From Oceanobacillus profundus (GTDB lineage Bacteria; Bacillota; Bacilli; Bacillales; Amphibacillaceae), in NCBI RefSeq assembly GCF_003515705.1, contig NZ_QWEH01000011.1:1-64000 (forward strand): a DNA stretch of 64,000 bases, given 5' to 3'. A model generated the notes under the pieces. The model searched no databases. It was not told where the DNA came from and worked only from the letters and a program-made list of their open reading frames with translations. The stretch's first letter is position 1, and each line of letters begins with the position of its first letter. A program made the translations under genes and the position numbers. Below are positions 36,265 to 45,947 of the stretch, in pieces.

Positions 36265-36445
36265 CTTAGAAAACTATAAAATTTTAGTACTGTGGATAAT
36301 TCAGGCCCCGAAACAGCCAGGTTCACGAAGCGCTAACTTTTTGTTATTCGTTATTAAGGAAATTTTCCAAATTACTATCGGCTAAGTGACCGGAACCCTG
36401 TCTCTTTTAGATTTGATATCAAGCAGGTATGCTTTTAATATTGCT
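36265..36445. other. Short GC-richer noncoding stretch of unknown nature
   Basis: Between the hairpin and the hydrolase stop lies a segment with blocks such as AGGCCCCGAAACAGCCAGG, GAAGCGCTAAC and GTGACCGGAACCCTG. It differs in composition from its AT-rich surroundings. No frame, tRNA or known riboswitch pattern fits, and it occurs once in this window. Confidence 0.3.
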
Positions 36446-37681
36446 TTAAATGCTGGATAAATCCAAAACTGTCTGTAAAACGACATTTACCCCTCGTTCA
36501 CAATCTTCCCAGGATGTTAGTTCATCTTCGGCGTGGCTTTTTCCATTAACGCTTGGCACAAAGACCATAGCAGCAGGTAGAAATGTCGCAATGAATTGCG
36601 CGTCATGTCCCGCACCGCTTGGTATGCGTTTATACGAGTAGTCTAGGGACCTGCAGGATTCCTCTAAAGCGTCTACAAGTTTTTCATTAAACCACACTGT
36701 ATCACGGTCCCAGAGTTTCGTTACCTTTACTTCACATTTTTCTTTTGTGTCCGATTCCGTTAATCCTTGAATAATGTCCTCAACTTGACTGATTGTAGCC
36801 GCTTCTTTATGACGAGCTTCAAGTGTGAAAACGACTTTATTTGGAATCACTGTATGGATATTCGGACTAACATTCATCCGGCCTATGGTATAAACAAGAT
36901 CACTGTCCAATTTACTCATTTGCTCTCGTATTTCATTGATTAAGGAATTGGTTGCAAATAAGGCATCTTTTCTCATTTGCATTGGAGTAGTACCCGCATG
37001 GTCAGAATCTCCAACTACTTCAATTTCATAGCAGCACATGCCTACCACACATTCTACTACTCCGATATTGATGAATTCACTTTCTAAAACAGGACCTTGT
37101 TCAATATGCAGTTCCAAAAAAGCCTTTGCATCTGTCAGGCGGTTTTCTTTATTTCCTTTATAACCACTTGCATGTAAAGATTCGGCAAATGTGATGCCAT
37201 TTTTATCGGTCGACCTCAACATCTCATCTTTATCGAACCTTCCTGATAAGACCCCTGAAGCCATCAGCGAAGGTTCGAATCTAGCACCTTCTTCATTGGT
37301 GATATTAGCTACCACGATTGGAATCTGTGGCTTGATATTATTTTCGACCAATACTCTTACTACCTCAAGGCCAGTTAAAACACCTAGTACACCGTCAAAT
37401 CTTCCCCCTTTTTCTACGGAGTCCAAATGCGATCCGATAACAATTGGGGGCTTGTCATTTTCCACTCCTTCTAGCGTCGCATACATATTACCCATATCAT
37501 CCCATTTTACCGTCATCCCTAACGCTTCACAGACAGATTTAAAATGATCCCTTACTTTTATATCAATTTCGGATAATGCTAAACGAGTGACACCGTTATT
37601 ATCTGTTCTTCCATAGTCTGCAAATTCTTCCACCGTTCGTTTTAATCTTTCTCCATTAATTAATACTTTTTGTTTCTCCAC
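36446..37681 (-). CDS. M20 amidohydrolase, probable beta-ureidopropionase (N-carbamoyl-beta-alanine amidohydrolase)
   Basis: A 411-aa Zn-dependent hydrolase of the allantoate amidohydrolase/N-carbamoyl-amino-acid hydrolase group: GRTDNNGVTRLALS, metal-binding GSHLDSVEKGGRFDGVLGV, NEEGARFEPSLMASGVLSG, LELHIEQGPVLE and a C-terminal PSGAGHDAQF. Sequence alone does not separate beta-ureidopropionase, L-carbamoylase and allantoate hydrolase. Gene context with dihydropyrimidinase and dihydropyrimidine dehydrogenase argues for the step N-carbamoyl-beta-alanine to beta-alanine, carbon dioxide and ammonia. GTG start after AGGAGG. It follows a 72-residue unknown gene by 17 nt. Confidence 0.85.
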   Translation of the reverse strand: MEKQKVLINGERLKRTVEEFADYGRTDNNGVTRLALSEIDIKVRDHFKSVCEALGMTVKWDDMGNMYATLEGVENDKPPIVIGSHLDSVEKGGRFDGVLGVLTGLEVVRVLVENNIKPQIPIVVANITNEEGARFEPSLMASGVLSGRFDKDEMLRSTDKNGITFAESLHASGYKGNKENRLTDAKAFLELHIEQGPVLESEFINIGVVECVVGMCCYEIEVVGDSDHAGTTPMQMRKDALFATNSLINEIREQMSKLDSDLVYTIGRMNVSPNIHTVIPNKVVFTLEARHKEAATISQVEDIIQGLTESDTKEKCEVKVTKLWDRDTVWFNEKLVDALEESCRSLDYSYKRIPSGAGHDAQFIATFLPAAMVFVPSVNGKSHAEDELTSWEDCERGVNVVLQTVLDLSSI

Positions 37682-37698
37682 CGTAACTCCTCCTGGTT

Positions 37699-37917
37699 TT
37701 ATTGTTTTTGAAGTTGTCGTTTAATTAGTAGTGTCGTTACATACTTTCTACTATCAGCATTCAAAAGCAGAATGGACTTCATTTTGATTAAGCCCTCTTT
37801 TCGGAACTCCACCTTATCACCGTCCAAACTCCCTGTAATCGCAGTGATTTTATAACCGTTATTAACAAACTCATCAATTAGCTGTTTTTCTTGTAAAAAC
37901 GCTTGATAGCTTGACAA
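37699..37917 (-). CDS. Small protein of unknown function in the pyrimidine cluster
   Basis: A 72-aa soluble protein with TTG start and a good ribosome site (AGGGGGATCACA). It has a helix (residues 4-20), then predicted strands YKITAITGSLDGDKVEFRK and SILLLNADSRKYVTTLLIKRQ. I do not recognise a family. It sits 17 nt before the beta-ureidopropionase gene and follows the dihydropyrimidinase terminator, so it is probably the first gene of a two-gene unit. The spacing, ribosome site and codon use support a real gene. Confidence 0.6.
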   Translation of the reverse strand: MSSYQAFLQEKQLIDEFVNNGYKITAITGSLDGDKVEFRKEGLIKMKSILLLNADSRKYVTTLLIKRQLQKQ

Positions 37918-38062
37918 TGTGATCCCCCTAATCTAATCATTCTATTTTTTGCTGCTAAGATAGCATTTTCTAAATCCTATCTAGGGACTTTAAGTAAGAG
38001 CGATATCCCTTTCCTGAATACAATCCACCCTCTCTTCATTTTTTTGTAAATTAAAACTGAAA

Positions 38063-38093
38063 AGCTGCTCCATTATTTATTCATCAAGCAGCT
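38063..38093 (-). terminator. Terminator after the dihydropyrimidinase gene
   Basis: Stem AGCTGCT/AGCAGCT with a 17-nt loop, followed on the minus strand by a T-rich stretch. It lies 24 nt after the stop at 38117 and separates it from the small gene and hydrolase. Confidence 0.6.
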
Positions 38094-38116
38094 ACAGGAG
38101 ATTTCATGAAGTTCAT

Positions 38117-39532
38117 TTAAATGCTTTTAACTTTTTCTTCTTCATTCATTTGCACAGAATTAAATTTGGCTCGTTTTAAGAACTTCCCTGTCCCTGGTTT
38201 GGCTATTAATTCCTTGTCCTTGATGACATATTCTCCGCGAGATAGAACTGTTACGGGCTGACCAATTACCCTCATCCCTTCCAAGGCGCTATAATCAACG
38301 GCCGAATGATGTGTATCAACGGAAAACGTACGTTCCACATTTGGATCGAACAGGACGATGTCAGCATCTGTCCCAGGCGCAATCGTTCCTTTTTGCGGGA
38401 ATAACCCAAACAATTTGGCAGCCTGCGTTGAGACCATGTCAACAAATTGATTAATAGAAATGCGCCCTTTTTTCACGCCTTCAGAGAATAGAACGCTAAA
38501 ACGATCTTCGACAAATGGCCCACCATTTGGAATCTTAGTAAAGTCACCTTTTCCTAAATCCTTTTGTCCATCAAAGTCGAAGGAACAATGGTCGGAACCA
38601 ATCGTTTGCAGTTCTCCACTTTTCAAGGCATTCCACAATACTTCCTGGTTAGATTTATCGCGTAATGGCGGAGACCATACATATTTTGCACCTTCAAAAT
38701 TAGCTTTTTCCAGATAGGTTTGATCAAGTACTAAATATTGGGGGCAAGTTTCTCCGTAAACAGAGAATCCTTTGCTTCTAGCTTCAGCAATTTGTTCCAC
38801 TGCTTCTTTACAAGTGACGTGCACTACATATAATTGAGAATTAGCTAATGCCGTTAACTTCGCAGCACGGCCTGTTGCTTCACCTTCCAGTTCTGGTGGG
38901 CGAGTTAAGGCGTGATAGATTGGATCTGTCTTGCCTGCTTTTAACGCTTCTTGTGTCAAGTGTTCGATAACATCCCCATTTTCTGCATGTACCATAACTA
39001 ATCCACCATGGTCTTTTGCAGTAATTAGGGTTTGGAAAAGTGTTTCATCATCTGCTTGTAAAACATTTTTGTAAGCCATAAATACTTTAAAGGAAGTCAC
39101 TCCTTCTTCAATTATAGAAGGTATCTCCTGTAAGACATTTTCATTTGCTTCTACGATTTGTAAATGAAATCCATAGTCAATCACTGCTCTGCCTTCTGAT
39201 TTAGCATGCCATTTTTCCAAAGCACTTTTCAGCGGTTTTCCTTTTTCTGTTAAACAGAAGTCTATAACCGTCGTTGTTCCACCGTATGCAGCTGCAATGG
39301 TCCCGCTTTCAAAATCATCTTTTGTTACAGTTCCACCAAATGGCATCTCCATATGAGTATGCGGATCAATGCCTCCAGGGAAAACATAAAGTCCTGTTGC
39401 ATCAATAACTTCTGCATAGACATCACTTAAATCCTGACCAATCGCTTTTACTTTTTCATCTTCAATTAATACGTCCGCTTGATACGTGTCTGTTGCTGTG
39501 ACAATCGTTCCATTTTTAATAATTTTTTTCAT
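38117..39532 (-). CDS. pydB: Dihydropyrimidinase (D-hydantoinase family)
   Basis: A 471-aa cyclic amidohydrolase with metal ligands His58 and His60 (DPHTH), the carboxylated Lys149 (TSFKVFMAYK), His182 (VHAEN), His238 (VVHVT) and Asp314 (IGSDH). These are the full set of a hydantoinase/dihydropyrimidinase. In this context it opens dihydrouracil or dihydrothymine to the N-carbamoyl beta-amino acid. ATG start with AGGAGG. It follows the PreA-type gene by 39 nt. The length matches bacterial dihydropyrimidinases. Confidence 0.92.
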   Translation of the reverse strand: MKKIIKNGTIVTATDTYQADVLIEDEKVKAIGQDLSDVYAEVIDATGLYVFPGGIDPHTHMEMPFGGTVTKDDFESGTIAAAYGGTTTVIDFCLTEKGKPLKSALEKWHAKSEGRAVIDYGFHLQIVEANENVLQEIPSIIEEGVTSFKVFMAYKNVLQADDETLFQTLITAKDHGGLVMVHAENGDVIEHLTQEALKAGKTDPIYHALTRPPELEGEATGRAAKLTALANSQLYVVHVTCKEAVEQIAEARSKGFSVYGETCPQYLVLDQTYLEKANFEGAKYVWSPPLRDKSNQEVLWNALKSGELQTIGSDHCSFDFDGQKDLGKGDFTKIPNGGPFVEDRFSVLFSEGVKKGRISINQFVDMVSTQAAKLFGLFPQKGTIAPGTDADIVLFDPNVERTFSVDTHHSAVDYSALEGMRVIGQPVTVLSRGEYVIKDKELIAKPGTGKFLKRAKFNSVQMNEEEKVKSI

Positions 39533-39571
39533 CTATGATTCCTCCCTCATATAAAATTCTATCGACAGTAA

Positions 39572-40840
39572 TTAGCGTCTTTCCAGTATCTCAATTGCTG
39601 CTTGACGGTCATTCCAGGACATCGGGGCTTCAGTTGGAATTAAATCAATCATGTCAATCGCGCCATCCACCGGACAAACGATGGAGCATAGATTACAGCC
39701 AACACAATCATCTTCTCTTACCCTCAGAATATCATTTCCATTTTCATCTGTAAGCATATCAATACATTGATGGGATGTATCTTCACAGGCTATATGACAT
39801 TTATTACAATTAATGCAGACATCATTATTTATACGGGCAACCACCTTATGATTTAAATCCAGGTTACTCCAGTCCGTATACTTTTCAACAGATTTTCCTA
39901 TTATGTCACTTAGGGAATCAATTCCCTTTTCATCCAGATAATTTTCCAAGCCCTCTGTTAAATCATCAATAATCCGGAATCCGTGATGCATCGCTGCTGT
40001 ACATACTTGTACACCACCAGCACCCATCAGCATAAATTCCACGGTATCTCGCCACGTAGAAATTCCACCAATTCCCGATATCGGGATATTCACTTCCGGA
40101 TTTCTTGCGCACTCTCCAACCATATTTAATGCAATTGGTTTCACTGCTGGTCCGCAATAACCACCGTGTGCCCCTTTTCCATTCACATTTGGAAGCGTGT
40201 TCCATGTATCCAAATCTACACCTATTAAACTATTAATCGTGTTAATCAAACTGATGGCGTCTGCCCCACCTCGAGCAGCAGCTTTTGCTGTTGCTGTTAT
40301 ATCTGTAATGTTTGGAGTCAGTTTCGTGATAACTGGAACCTCAGCAGCTTCCTTGGCATACATTGTCGTCATTTCTACTAAATCTGGATGCTGACCAATA
40401 GCTGAACCCATTCCTCTTTCAGACATGCCATGTGGACAGCCAAGATTTAGCTCAAACCCATCAACTCCGACGTCCTGAACTCTTTTTACAATCTCATGCC
40501 ATTTTTCACGCTTAGGCTCTACCATCAAGGAAGCGATAATGACACGTTCAGGAAAAAGTTTCTTCGTTTCATAGATTTCTTTCAAATTAACATCTAGTGG
40601 TCGATCTGAGATTAATTCTATATTGTTAAAACCAGCAACTCGCTGTCCGTTAAAATGAGAGGCACCAAATCGAGAGGTGACATTTAATACTGGTTCTCCT
40701 AATGTTTTCCATACAGCCCCTCCCCATCCTGCTTCAAAAGCACGCTGTACTTGATATCCGGTATTCGTCGGGGGTGCAGATGCCAGCCAGTACGGATTAG
40801 GTGATTTGATTCCAGCAAAATTAATACTTATATCAGCCAT
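39572..40840 (-). CDS. preA: NAD-dependent dihydropyrimidine dehydrogenase, PreA-type subunit
   Basis: A 422-aa flavoprotein with a dihydroorotate-dehydrogenase-like FMN barrel (residues 1-310; FELNLGCPHGMSERGMG near 129-145, KLTPNITDI, ISGIGGI) and a C-terminal ferredoxin domain with two 4Fe-4S motifs (CINCNKCHIAC and CVGCNLCSIVCP). It reduces uracil and thymine to the 5,6-dihydro forms using electrons from the PreT-type partner encoded just upstream. ATG start with AAGGAGG. The gap to preT is 17 nt. Confidence 0.93.
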   Translation of the reverse strand: MADISINFAGIKSPNPYWLASAPPTNTGYQVQRAFEAGWGGAVWKTLGEPVLNVTSRFGASHFNGQRVAGFNNIELISDRPLDVNLKEIYETKKLFPERVIIASLMVEPKREKWHEIVKRVQDVGVDGFELNLGCPHGMSERGMGSAIGQHPDLVEMTTMYAKEAAEVPVITKLTPNITDITATAKAAARGGADAISLINTINSLIGVDLDTWNTLPNVNGKGAHGGYCGPAVKPIALNMVGECARNPEVNIPISGIGGISTWRDTVEFMLMGAGGVQVCTAAMHHGFRIIDDLTEGLENYLDEKGIDSLSDIIGKSVEKYTDWSNLDLNHKVVARINNDVCINCNKCHIACEDTSHQCIDMLTDENGNDILRVREDDCVGCNLCSIVCPVDGAIDMIDLIPTEAPMSWNDRQAAIEILERR

Positions 40841-40857
40841 TTACATCCTCCTTATAT

Positions 40858-42243
40858 TTAATTAACTCTATTATGCATATCTGTTACAGATTCTTTAAAG
40901 CGTTCGTGAATTGCTAATGCCGTATCTTTTCCTTGTTGAGCAGCAGTTACGACCATTGCTTCTCCAAGCCCTTTGCCAAAAATCATATCTCCTGCAGCAT
41001 ACACTTTTGGATTAGATGTGATAAAAGTTTCTGGGTCAACTTTTACAACTCCGCCATTATGATTCAAACCAAAAGCCTCAATCATTTTCATATGTCTTGT
41101 TTGACCAATGGCTTTGACAACGATATCTACATCCATCAAGAATTCGGATCCTTCTTTTTCCACTGGTCGAGGGCGTCCATCTCCTTCAGCTTCATGTAAC
41201 TCCATCTTCACGCATTCCATTTGTTTTACATGCCCATTTTCATCACTGATAAGACGTTTTGGATTGGTCAACCATCTAAATTCCACACCATCCTGTTTGG
41301 CAAACTCATATTCAAAATCATAAGCAGTCATTTCAGCTTCCGTTCTACGGTAAAGAATTTTCACATTGTCAGCACCAAGTCTCACAGACGTTGTCGCACC
41401 ATCAACTGCGGTATTCCCTGCACCGATAACAGCAACACATTTTCCAATAAACTCCTCTGCATAATCACCATTTTTCGTTCTTTCTACCAAGTCAATAGCG
41501 TCGTATATTCCTTCTAGTTCCTCGCCTTCAATTCCAAGCATTGGAACTTTGGACATTCCAATAGCTAGTACTATCGCATCATATTGTTCTACAAGATCAT
41601 CCGCAAGAATATCCTTGCCGATTTCGGTATTCGTTCGAATTTCCACTCCTAAATTTTCCACTTGTTCCACTTCCCAAAGTGAAATATCTTTCGGTAGACG
41701 GAAAGGAACAATTCCAAATGTATCTAACCCACCAGCTTCACTTTTGGCTTCAAATATAGTTACTTCATAACCTAATCGAGCCAATTCACGTGCCGTTGAT
41801 AAGCCAGCAGGTCCACTGCCGACAATAGCAACCGTTTTTCCATTCTTTTCACCTGCCTTAAATAATACTTCTTCATTCTTAATGGCCCAATCTGTAGCAA
41901 ATCGTTGCAAATCCCCAATTGGAATAGGTTTGGTAGATTGATTTAGTACACAGGCTCCTTCACAAAGTTCTTCTGTAGGACAAACTCGTGCACAACTAGC
42001 CCCGACAGGATTTGAATTCATAATCGTTGTTGCAGACCCCTTCAAGTTCCCAGAAGCAATCTTTTTAATGAACCCCGGTATATCAATCCCTGTTGGGCAT
42101 GCTGTGATACAAGGTGCGTCATAACAATATAAACACCGATTCGCTTCATCCAGTGCTTCCTCGGTGTTAAAACTTGTTTTAGATTCCTCAAAGTTTGCTG
42201 CAAGCACCTCACCTGATATAAGATTTTTTAATAAATCACTCAA
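40858..42243 (-). CDS. preT: NAD-dependent dihydropyrimidine dehydrogenase, PreT-type subunit
   Basis: A 461-aa glutamate-synthase-beta-like flavoprotein. The N-terminal Fe-S domain has CLYCYDAPCITACPTGIDI and CARVCPTEELCEGAC. A first nucleotide site GSGPAGLS (near 142-149) binds FAD and a second, VIGAGNTAVD (near 272-281), binds NAD(P)H. A further GDMIFGKGLGEAM closes the FAD site. It transfers electrons from NADH to PreA. TTG start with GGAGG, first gene of preT-preA-pydB. Confidence 0.92.
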   Translation of the reverse strand: MSDLLKNLISGEVLAANFEESKTSFNTEEALDEANRCLYCYDAPCITACPTGIDIPGFIKKIASGNLKGSATTIMNSNPVGASCARVCPTEELCEGACVLNQSTKPIPIGDLQRFATDWAIKNEEVLFKAGEKNGKTVAIVGSGPAGLSTARELARLGYEVTIFEAKSEAGGLDTFGIVPFRLPKDISLWEVEQVENLGVEIRTNTEIGKDILADDLVEQYDAIVLAIGMSKVPMLGIEGEELEGIYDAIDLVERTKNGDYAEEFIGKCVAVIGAGNTAVDGATTSVRLGADNVKILYRRTEAEMTAYDFEYEFAKQDGVEFRWLTNPKRLISDENGHVKQMECVKMELHEAEGDGRPRPVEKEGSEFLMDVDIVVKAIGQTRHMKMIEAFGLNHNGGVVKVDPETFITSNPKVYAAGDMIFGKGLGEAMVVTAAQQGKDTALAIHERFKESVTDMHNRVN

Positions 42244-42712
42244 TGATAAACCTCCCTTTATAACTCTTTTTAAAAATGAAATAGAAGATTACTATATACT
42301 TATGCGGTAACCTATTAGCAAATCACCATTTTAACTATAGCAATCTTCTTCATTAAAGCTTATTTGCTTATATTGCTGGAAATAATTATATAAATTCACT
42401 AGTGGTGTAAGAGAAGATCGAGAAAAGTGTGATGCCAAAAATTTAATTAGTATGACGTGAATTTAATAGAGGGTATCTTTCATCCGTTTCACAATATATC
42501 GAATATTACATTAATTAATTTTAATAATTTAATCTTAACAACGGCCGACAATTTCGAAGAATTTTCTTCCTTTTTTTTGACATTAGAAAAATTTATATTT
42601 TACTTATGTCAAGCTAATTATACGGGGGCCAGATCGAATATTTTCTGTAACCGATCCCCCAAACAGATTAAATTTATTTTATCCTTCCTTCGCTATTCCT
42701 TGAACTTTACTT
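42244..42712. other. Intergenic region upstream of preT
   Basis: About 470 nt without genes. It contains a candidate minus-strand promoter at 42293-42321. Apart from that only AT-rich sequence is visible; a short plus-strand reading frame here lacks a ribosome site and any recognisable composition. Confidence 0.45.
42293..42321 (-). promoter_or_regulatory. Candidate promoter of preT-preA-pydB
   Basis: Minus-strand TTGCTA, a 17-nt spacer and TATATA, placed about 50 nt upstream of the preT start. It is a weak consensus match, as expected of a regulated promoter. Confidence 0.35.
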
Positions 42713-42720
42713 CAAAACTT

Positions 42721-42758
42721 AACAGAGCTTACCATTAACAATTCTGATAAGCTCCGTT
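42721..42758 (-). terminator. Terminator after the semialdehyde dehydrogenase gene
   Basis: Stem AACAGAGCTTA/TAAGCTCCGTT with one mismatch and a 16-nt loop, 17 nt beyond the stop at 42775. The following minus-strand sequence contains TTTT. Confidence 0.65.
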
Positions 42759-42774
42759 ATATGTTACCTAGGTG

Positions 42775-44235
42775 TTAAACCCACTTCGTCGTAATAACTT
42801 TCTTCCTCGTATAAAAATGCAATCCATCTTTTCCGTTCGCATGAAGGTCGCCATAAAACGAATCTTTCCATCCAGAGAATGGGAAGAATGCCATTGGTGC
42901 AGGTACTCCGATATTGACACCAAGCATACCTGCATCAATTGTCTCTCGGAACCGACGAACACTTCCACCATCCTTGGTGAAAATACAAGCACCGTTCGCA
43001 AAACGGGATTGATTGGATAAATCAATTGCATCATCCAAATCCTTCACACGCGCGATTGATAATACTGGTGCGAAGATTTCATCCTGCCAGATTTTCATTT
43101 CTGAGGTTACGTTATCGAAAATGGTTGGTCCAACAAAGTAGCCTTTTTGCTGAACTGCTTCATCATTTCGACCATCACGCACAAGTTTTGCTCCTTCTTG
43201 TTCTCCTGTTTCAATATAGTTCAGTGTTCGCTCTTTATGTTGCTCTCGAATCACTGGTCCTAGGAATACACCATCATCTAGCCCATTGCCAATTTCGATT
43301 TCATTGGCTTTTTGCGTTAACAGAGAAATAAATTCATCCGCAACGGAATCTTCAACCGCAACGACTGATGCTGCCATACAACGTTCACCAGCGGAACCAA
43401 ATGCTGCATTCATGATTTGTGTTGTTGCATTATCCAAGTTAGCATCTGCCAGAACGATCGAATGGTTTTTAGCCCCAGCTAAAGCCTGCACGCGCTTCAG
43501 GTTATCCGTTCCGCGTTTGTATACATATTCTGCCACAGGCTGCGATCCAACAAAAGAGATTGCTGCTACTTTTTTATGATCCAGTAAACCATTAACGACG
43601 TCATGTGCTCCATGCACAATATTAAACACACCTTCTGGTAAACCTGCTTCCTCTAGTAACTCTGCTAAACGATTTGCTAAAAGCGGGGTACGTTCAGATG
43701 GCTTTAAAACAAACGTATTTCCAGTTGCGATTGCCATCGGGAACATCCAGCAAGGCACCATCATTGGAAAGTTAAATGGCGTAATCCCACCAATAACACC
43801 GATTGGATAGCGGTATACACCAGACTCTAATTCTGTTGCAATCGATGGAAGCTGTTCTCCCATCATTAAGGACGGGGCACCTGCAGCAAACTCTACATTC
43901 TCAATTCCACGTTGCACTTCACCATATGCTTCCGCGTAACTTTTTCCATTTTCAATCGTAATGATTTTCGCTAATTCTTCCCAATTGTCTACGAGCAACT
44001 GCTGATATTTAAATAGAATACGGGCACGTTTTGGGACCGCTACTTCTTTCCATGATTGGAACGCCTCAGCGGCTACCTGTACTGCATGATCAACATCCTC
44101 TTTCGTTGAGACAGGTACGTTTGCAATCACCTCACCTGTTGCTGGATTGTACACGGCTTCCGTTTTATCTGTATTCGCTTCTACCCATTTTCCACCGATA
44201 TAGTTTTTAACTTCTTTTACTGCTGTTTGTGTCAA
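42775..44235 (-). CDS. mmsA: CoA-acylating (methyl)malonate-semialdehyde dehydrogenase
   Basis: A 486-aa ALDH-superfamily enzyme of the MmsA/IolA type: [54 protein letters not shown] and nucleophile Cys in GSAGERCMA. The AKNHSIV segment and missing general-base Glu context are typical of CoA-acylating members. It converts malonate semialdehyde to acetyl-CoA, or the methyl form to propionyl-CoA, with CoA and NAD. Here it completes beta-alanine degradation. The TTG at 44235 has AGGAGG optimally placed; a longer ATG frame adds seven residues. Confidence 0.9.
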   Translation of the reverse strand: MTQTAVKEVKNYIGGKWVEANTDKTEAVYNPATGEVIANVPVSTKEDVDHAVQVAAEAFQSWKEVAVPKRARILFKYQQLLVDNWEELAKIITIENGKSYAEAYGEVQRGIENVEFAAGAPSLMMGEQLPSIATELESGVYRYPIGVIGGITPFNFPMMVPCWMFPMAIATGNTFVLKPSERTPLLANRLAELLEEAGLPEGVFNIVHGAHDVVNGLLDHKKVAAISFVGSQPVAEYVYKRGTDNLKRVQALAGAKNHSIVLADANLDNATTQIMNAAFGSAGERCMAASVVAVEDSVADEFISLLTQKANEIEIGNGLDDGVFLGPVIREQHKERTLNYIETGEQEGAKLVRDGRNDEAVQQKGYFVGPTIFDNVTSEMKIWQDEIFAPVLSIARVKDLDDAIDLSNQSRFANGACIFTKDGGSVRRFRETIDAGMLGVNIGVPAPMAFFPFSGWKDSFYGDLHANGKDGLHFYTRKKVITTKWV

Positions 44236-44360
44236 TTGAAATCCTCCTAGCTTCATCTTTTAGAAATATAGATTTCTTCTAGTCTAGCATTTTTATCCCA
44301 ATAGGTTGACTAATCTGCACCTACAGATTTTTCCGAACACTTAACTGTTAATTTCCCTGG

Positions 44361-45731
44361 TTATGCATTTTGTTTGTTATCAGCATTCTCACTAAAAACT
44401 TTTTGTAAAACAGAAATAATAAAATCAATATCTTCATCTGTAGATGATAATGGAGGGCTTAGCGTCAAAATATTGTTATAACCCGCAACTGTATCTCCAT
44501 TCTTACCAATTATCAATCCCCTGTCTTTACAATCCGCAATCAGCTTTCCTACACGTTCCTTTGAGCCTGGTTCCTTCGTCAGCTTATCTTCAACAATTTC
44601 GATTCCAGCGACTAAACCTAAGCCACGTATATCCCCAACATAATCATAAGCTTTCAATTCATCTAATCCATTTAGCAAACGTTCTCCTAATTCTACAGAT
44701 CGGTCAACTAAATTTTCTCTCTCCATAATTTCAATATTTTTTAATGCTACTGCACAAGCAGCTGGATTTCCACCAAATGTATTTACATGACGAAAATGGC
44801 TATTCTCTTCATTGCTTTTAAATGCTTCGTAAATATCCTTTCGAACTGCTGTTACCGATAGTGGTAAATAGGCACTCGTTAAGCCTTTTGCCATCGTTAT
44901 CATATCTGGCTTAATATTAAAATGTTTATGTCCGAAAGATTTACCCGTTCTTCCAAACCCGCAAATTACTTCATCAATGATAAGAAGAACACCATGGCGC
45001 TTACAAATTCTCTCAACCTCTTCCACGTAAACAGAATGTGGTATTAATACACCGCCGCCAGTAATTAATGGTTCCATAATAACCGCGGCAATCGTTTCCT
45101 TTTGTTCCCAAATAATTGTTTCTTCTATTTCTTTCGCTTTTTGTAAATTATATTCCTCAATTGATACTCCTTCTGGTTTCCGGTAGTTATCCGGTGGTGC
45201 AACATGTAAAAACCCAGAAGTCAGCGGTTCATATTTATATTTCCTTAATGCCTGGCCTGTTGCAGATAAAGCTCCCATCGAGCTTCCATGATAAGCACGA
45301 TAACGAGAAAGAATTTTGTAGCGGTTTGTATCGCCATTCTGTTGATGATATTGACGAGCGATCTTAAATGCTACCTCATTCGCATCTGAACCGCTGTTGG
45401 AATAAAAGATCATATAATCATCGTCAAGCAATTCATTTATTTTCTCTGCTAACTGAATTGCTGGAAGATGGCTTTGTGTCATTGGAGTGTATGCCATTTT
45501 TTTAACCTGTTCATAAGCAGCTTTAGCTAATTCCTCGCGTCCATAGCCAACATTGACACACCATAATCCAGACATTCCATCAAGGTACCTGTTTCCTTCA
45601 TGATCTGTAATCCAAGAACCTTTCCCTTCCTCTACAATCATTGGCGCATTTTCTTTACTATAGGGTGAAATATGATGCCACACATTTTGACGATCTTTTT
45701 CAACTAATGTTTGTTTTTGAAGCGTTTCCAT
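44361..45731 (-). CDS. Class III aminotransferase, probable beta-alanine:pyruvate transaminase
   Basis: A 456-aa PLP-dependent class III aminotransferase: VWHHISPY, GMSGLWCVNVGYGR, YSNSGSDANEVAFK, RYRAYHGSSMGALSATG, IDEVICGFGRTGKSF and the PLP lysine in TMAKGLTSAYLPLS. Family members transfer the amino group of beta-alanine or other omega-amines to pyruvate. Its position next to the semialdehyde dehydrogenase indicates beta-alanine to malonate semialdehyde. A longer frame adds six residues, but GGAGAAGG is spaced for the ATG at 45731. It is divergent from the PucR-type regulator. Confidence 0.9.
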   Translation of the reverse strand: METLQKQTLVEKDRQNVWHHISPYSKENAPMIVEEGKGSWITDHEGNRYLDGMSGLWCVNVGYGREELAKAAYEQVKKMAYTPMTQSHLPAIQLAEKINELLDDDYMIFYSNSGSDANEVAFKIARQYHQQNGDTNRYKILSRYRAYHGSSMGALSATGQALRKYKYEPLTSGFLHVAPPDNYRKPEGVSIEEYNLQKAKEIEETIIWEQKETIAAVIMEPLITGGGVLIPHSVYVEEVERICKRHGVLLIIDEVICGFGRTGKSFGHKHFNIKPDMITMAKGLTSAYLPLSVTAVRKDIYEAFKSNEENSHFRHVNTFGGNPAACAVALKNIEIMERENLVDRSVELGERLLNGLDELKAYDYVGDIRGLGLVAGIEIVEDKLTKEPGSKERVGKLIADCKDRGLIIGKNGDTVAGYNNILTLSPPLSSTDEDIDFIISVLQKVFSENADNKQNA

Positions 45732-45891
45732 TTTACCTTCTCCTTCCATGTTTAGATTTTCCTTTTAACGAAATGTCCATTTTGCTCATCATGTTGTATT
45801 TAGTTTCCTTTTACAGAATTCTTAATTATTAAGTTTGACACAACTTTCTTTCTATTACATAATTATTTTATATCGTTTATTTTAAAAAAGC

Positions 45892-45910
45892 ATTTTACAT
45901 AAAGTAAAAT
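45892..45910. promoter_or_regulatory. Palindromic operator candidate in the divergent regulator/transaminase region
   Basis: Inverted repeat ATTTTAC-ATAAA-GTAAAAT, with a further TATTTTAC half-site at 45922-45929. It lies 38 nt upstream of the PucR-type gene, a likely site for that regulator. Confidence 0.4.
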
Positions 45911-45947
45911 AAATCATTTTTTTATTTTACAATTTGGAGGGCAGTCC

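Noticed and set aside
42457-42738. A 93-codon plus-strand frame upstream of preT
   Set aside because: No ribosome site, phenylalanine- and asparagine-rich translation typical of AT-rich noncoding DNA, and it runs through the terminator at 42721-42758.
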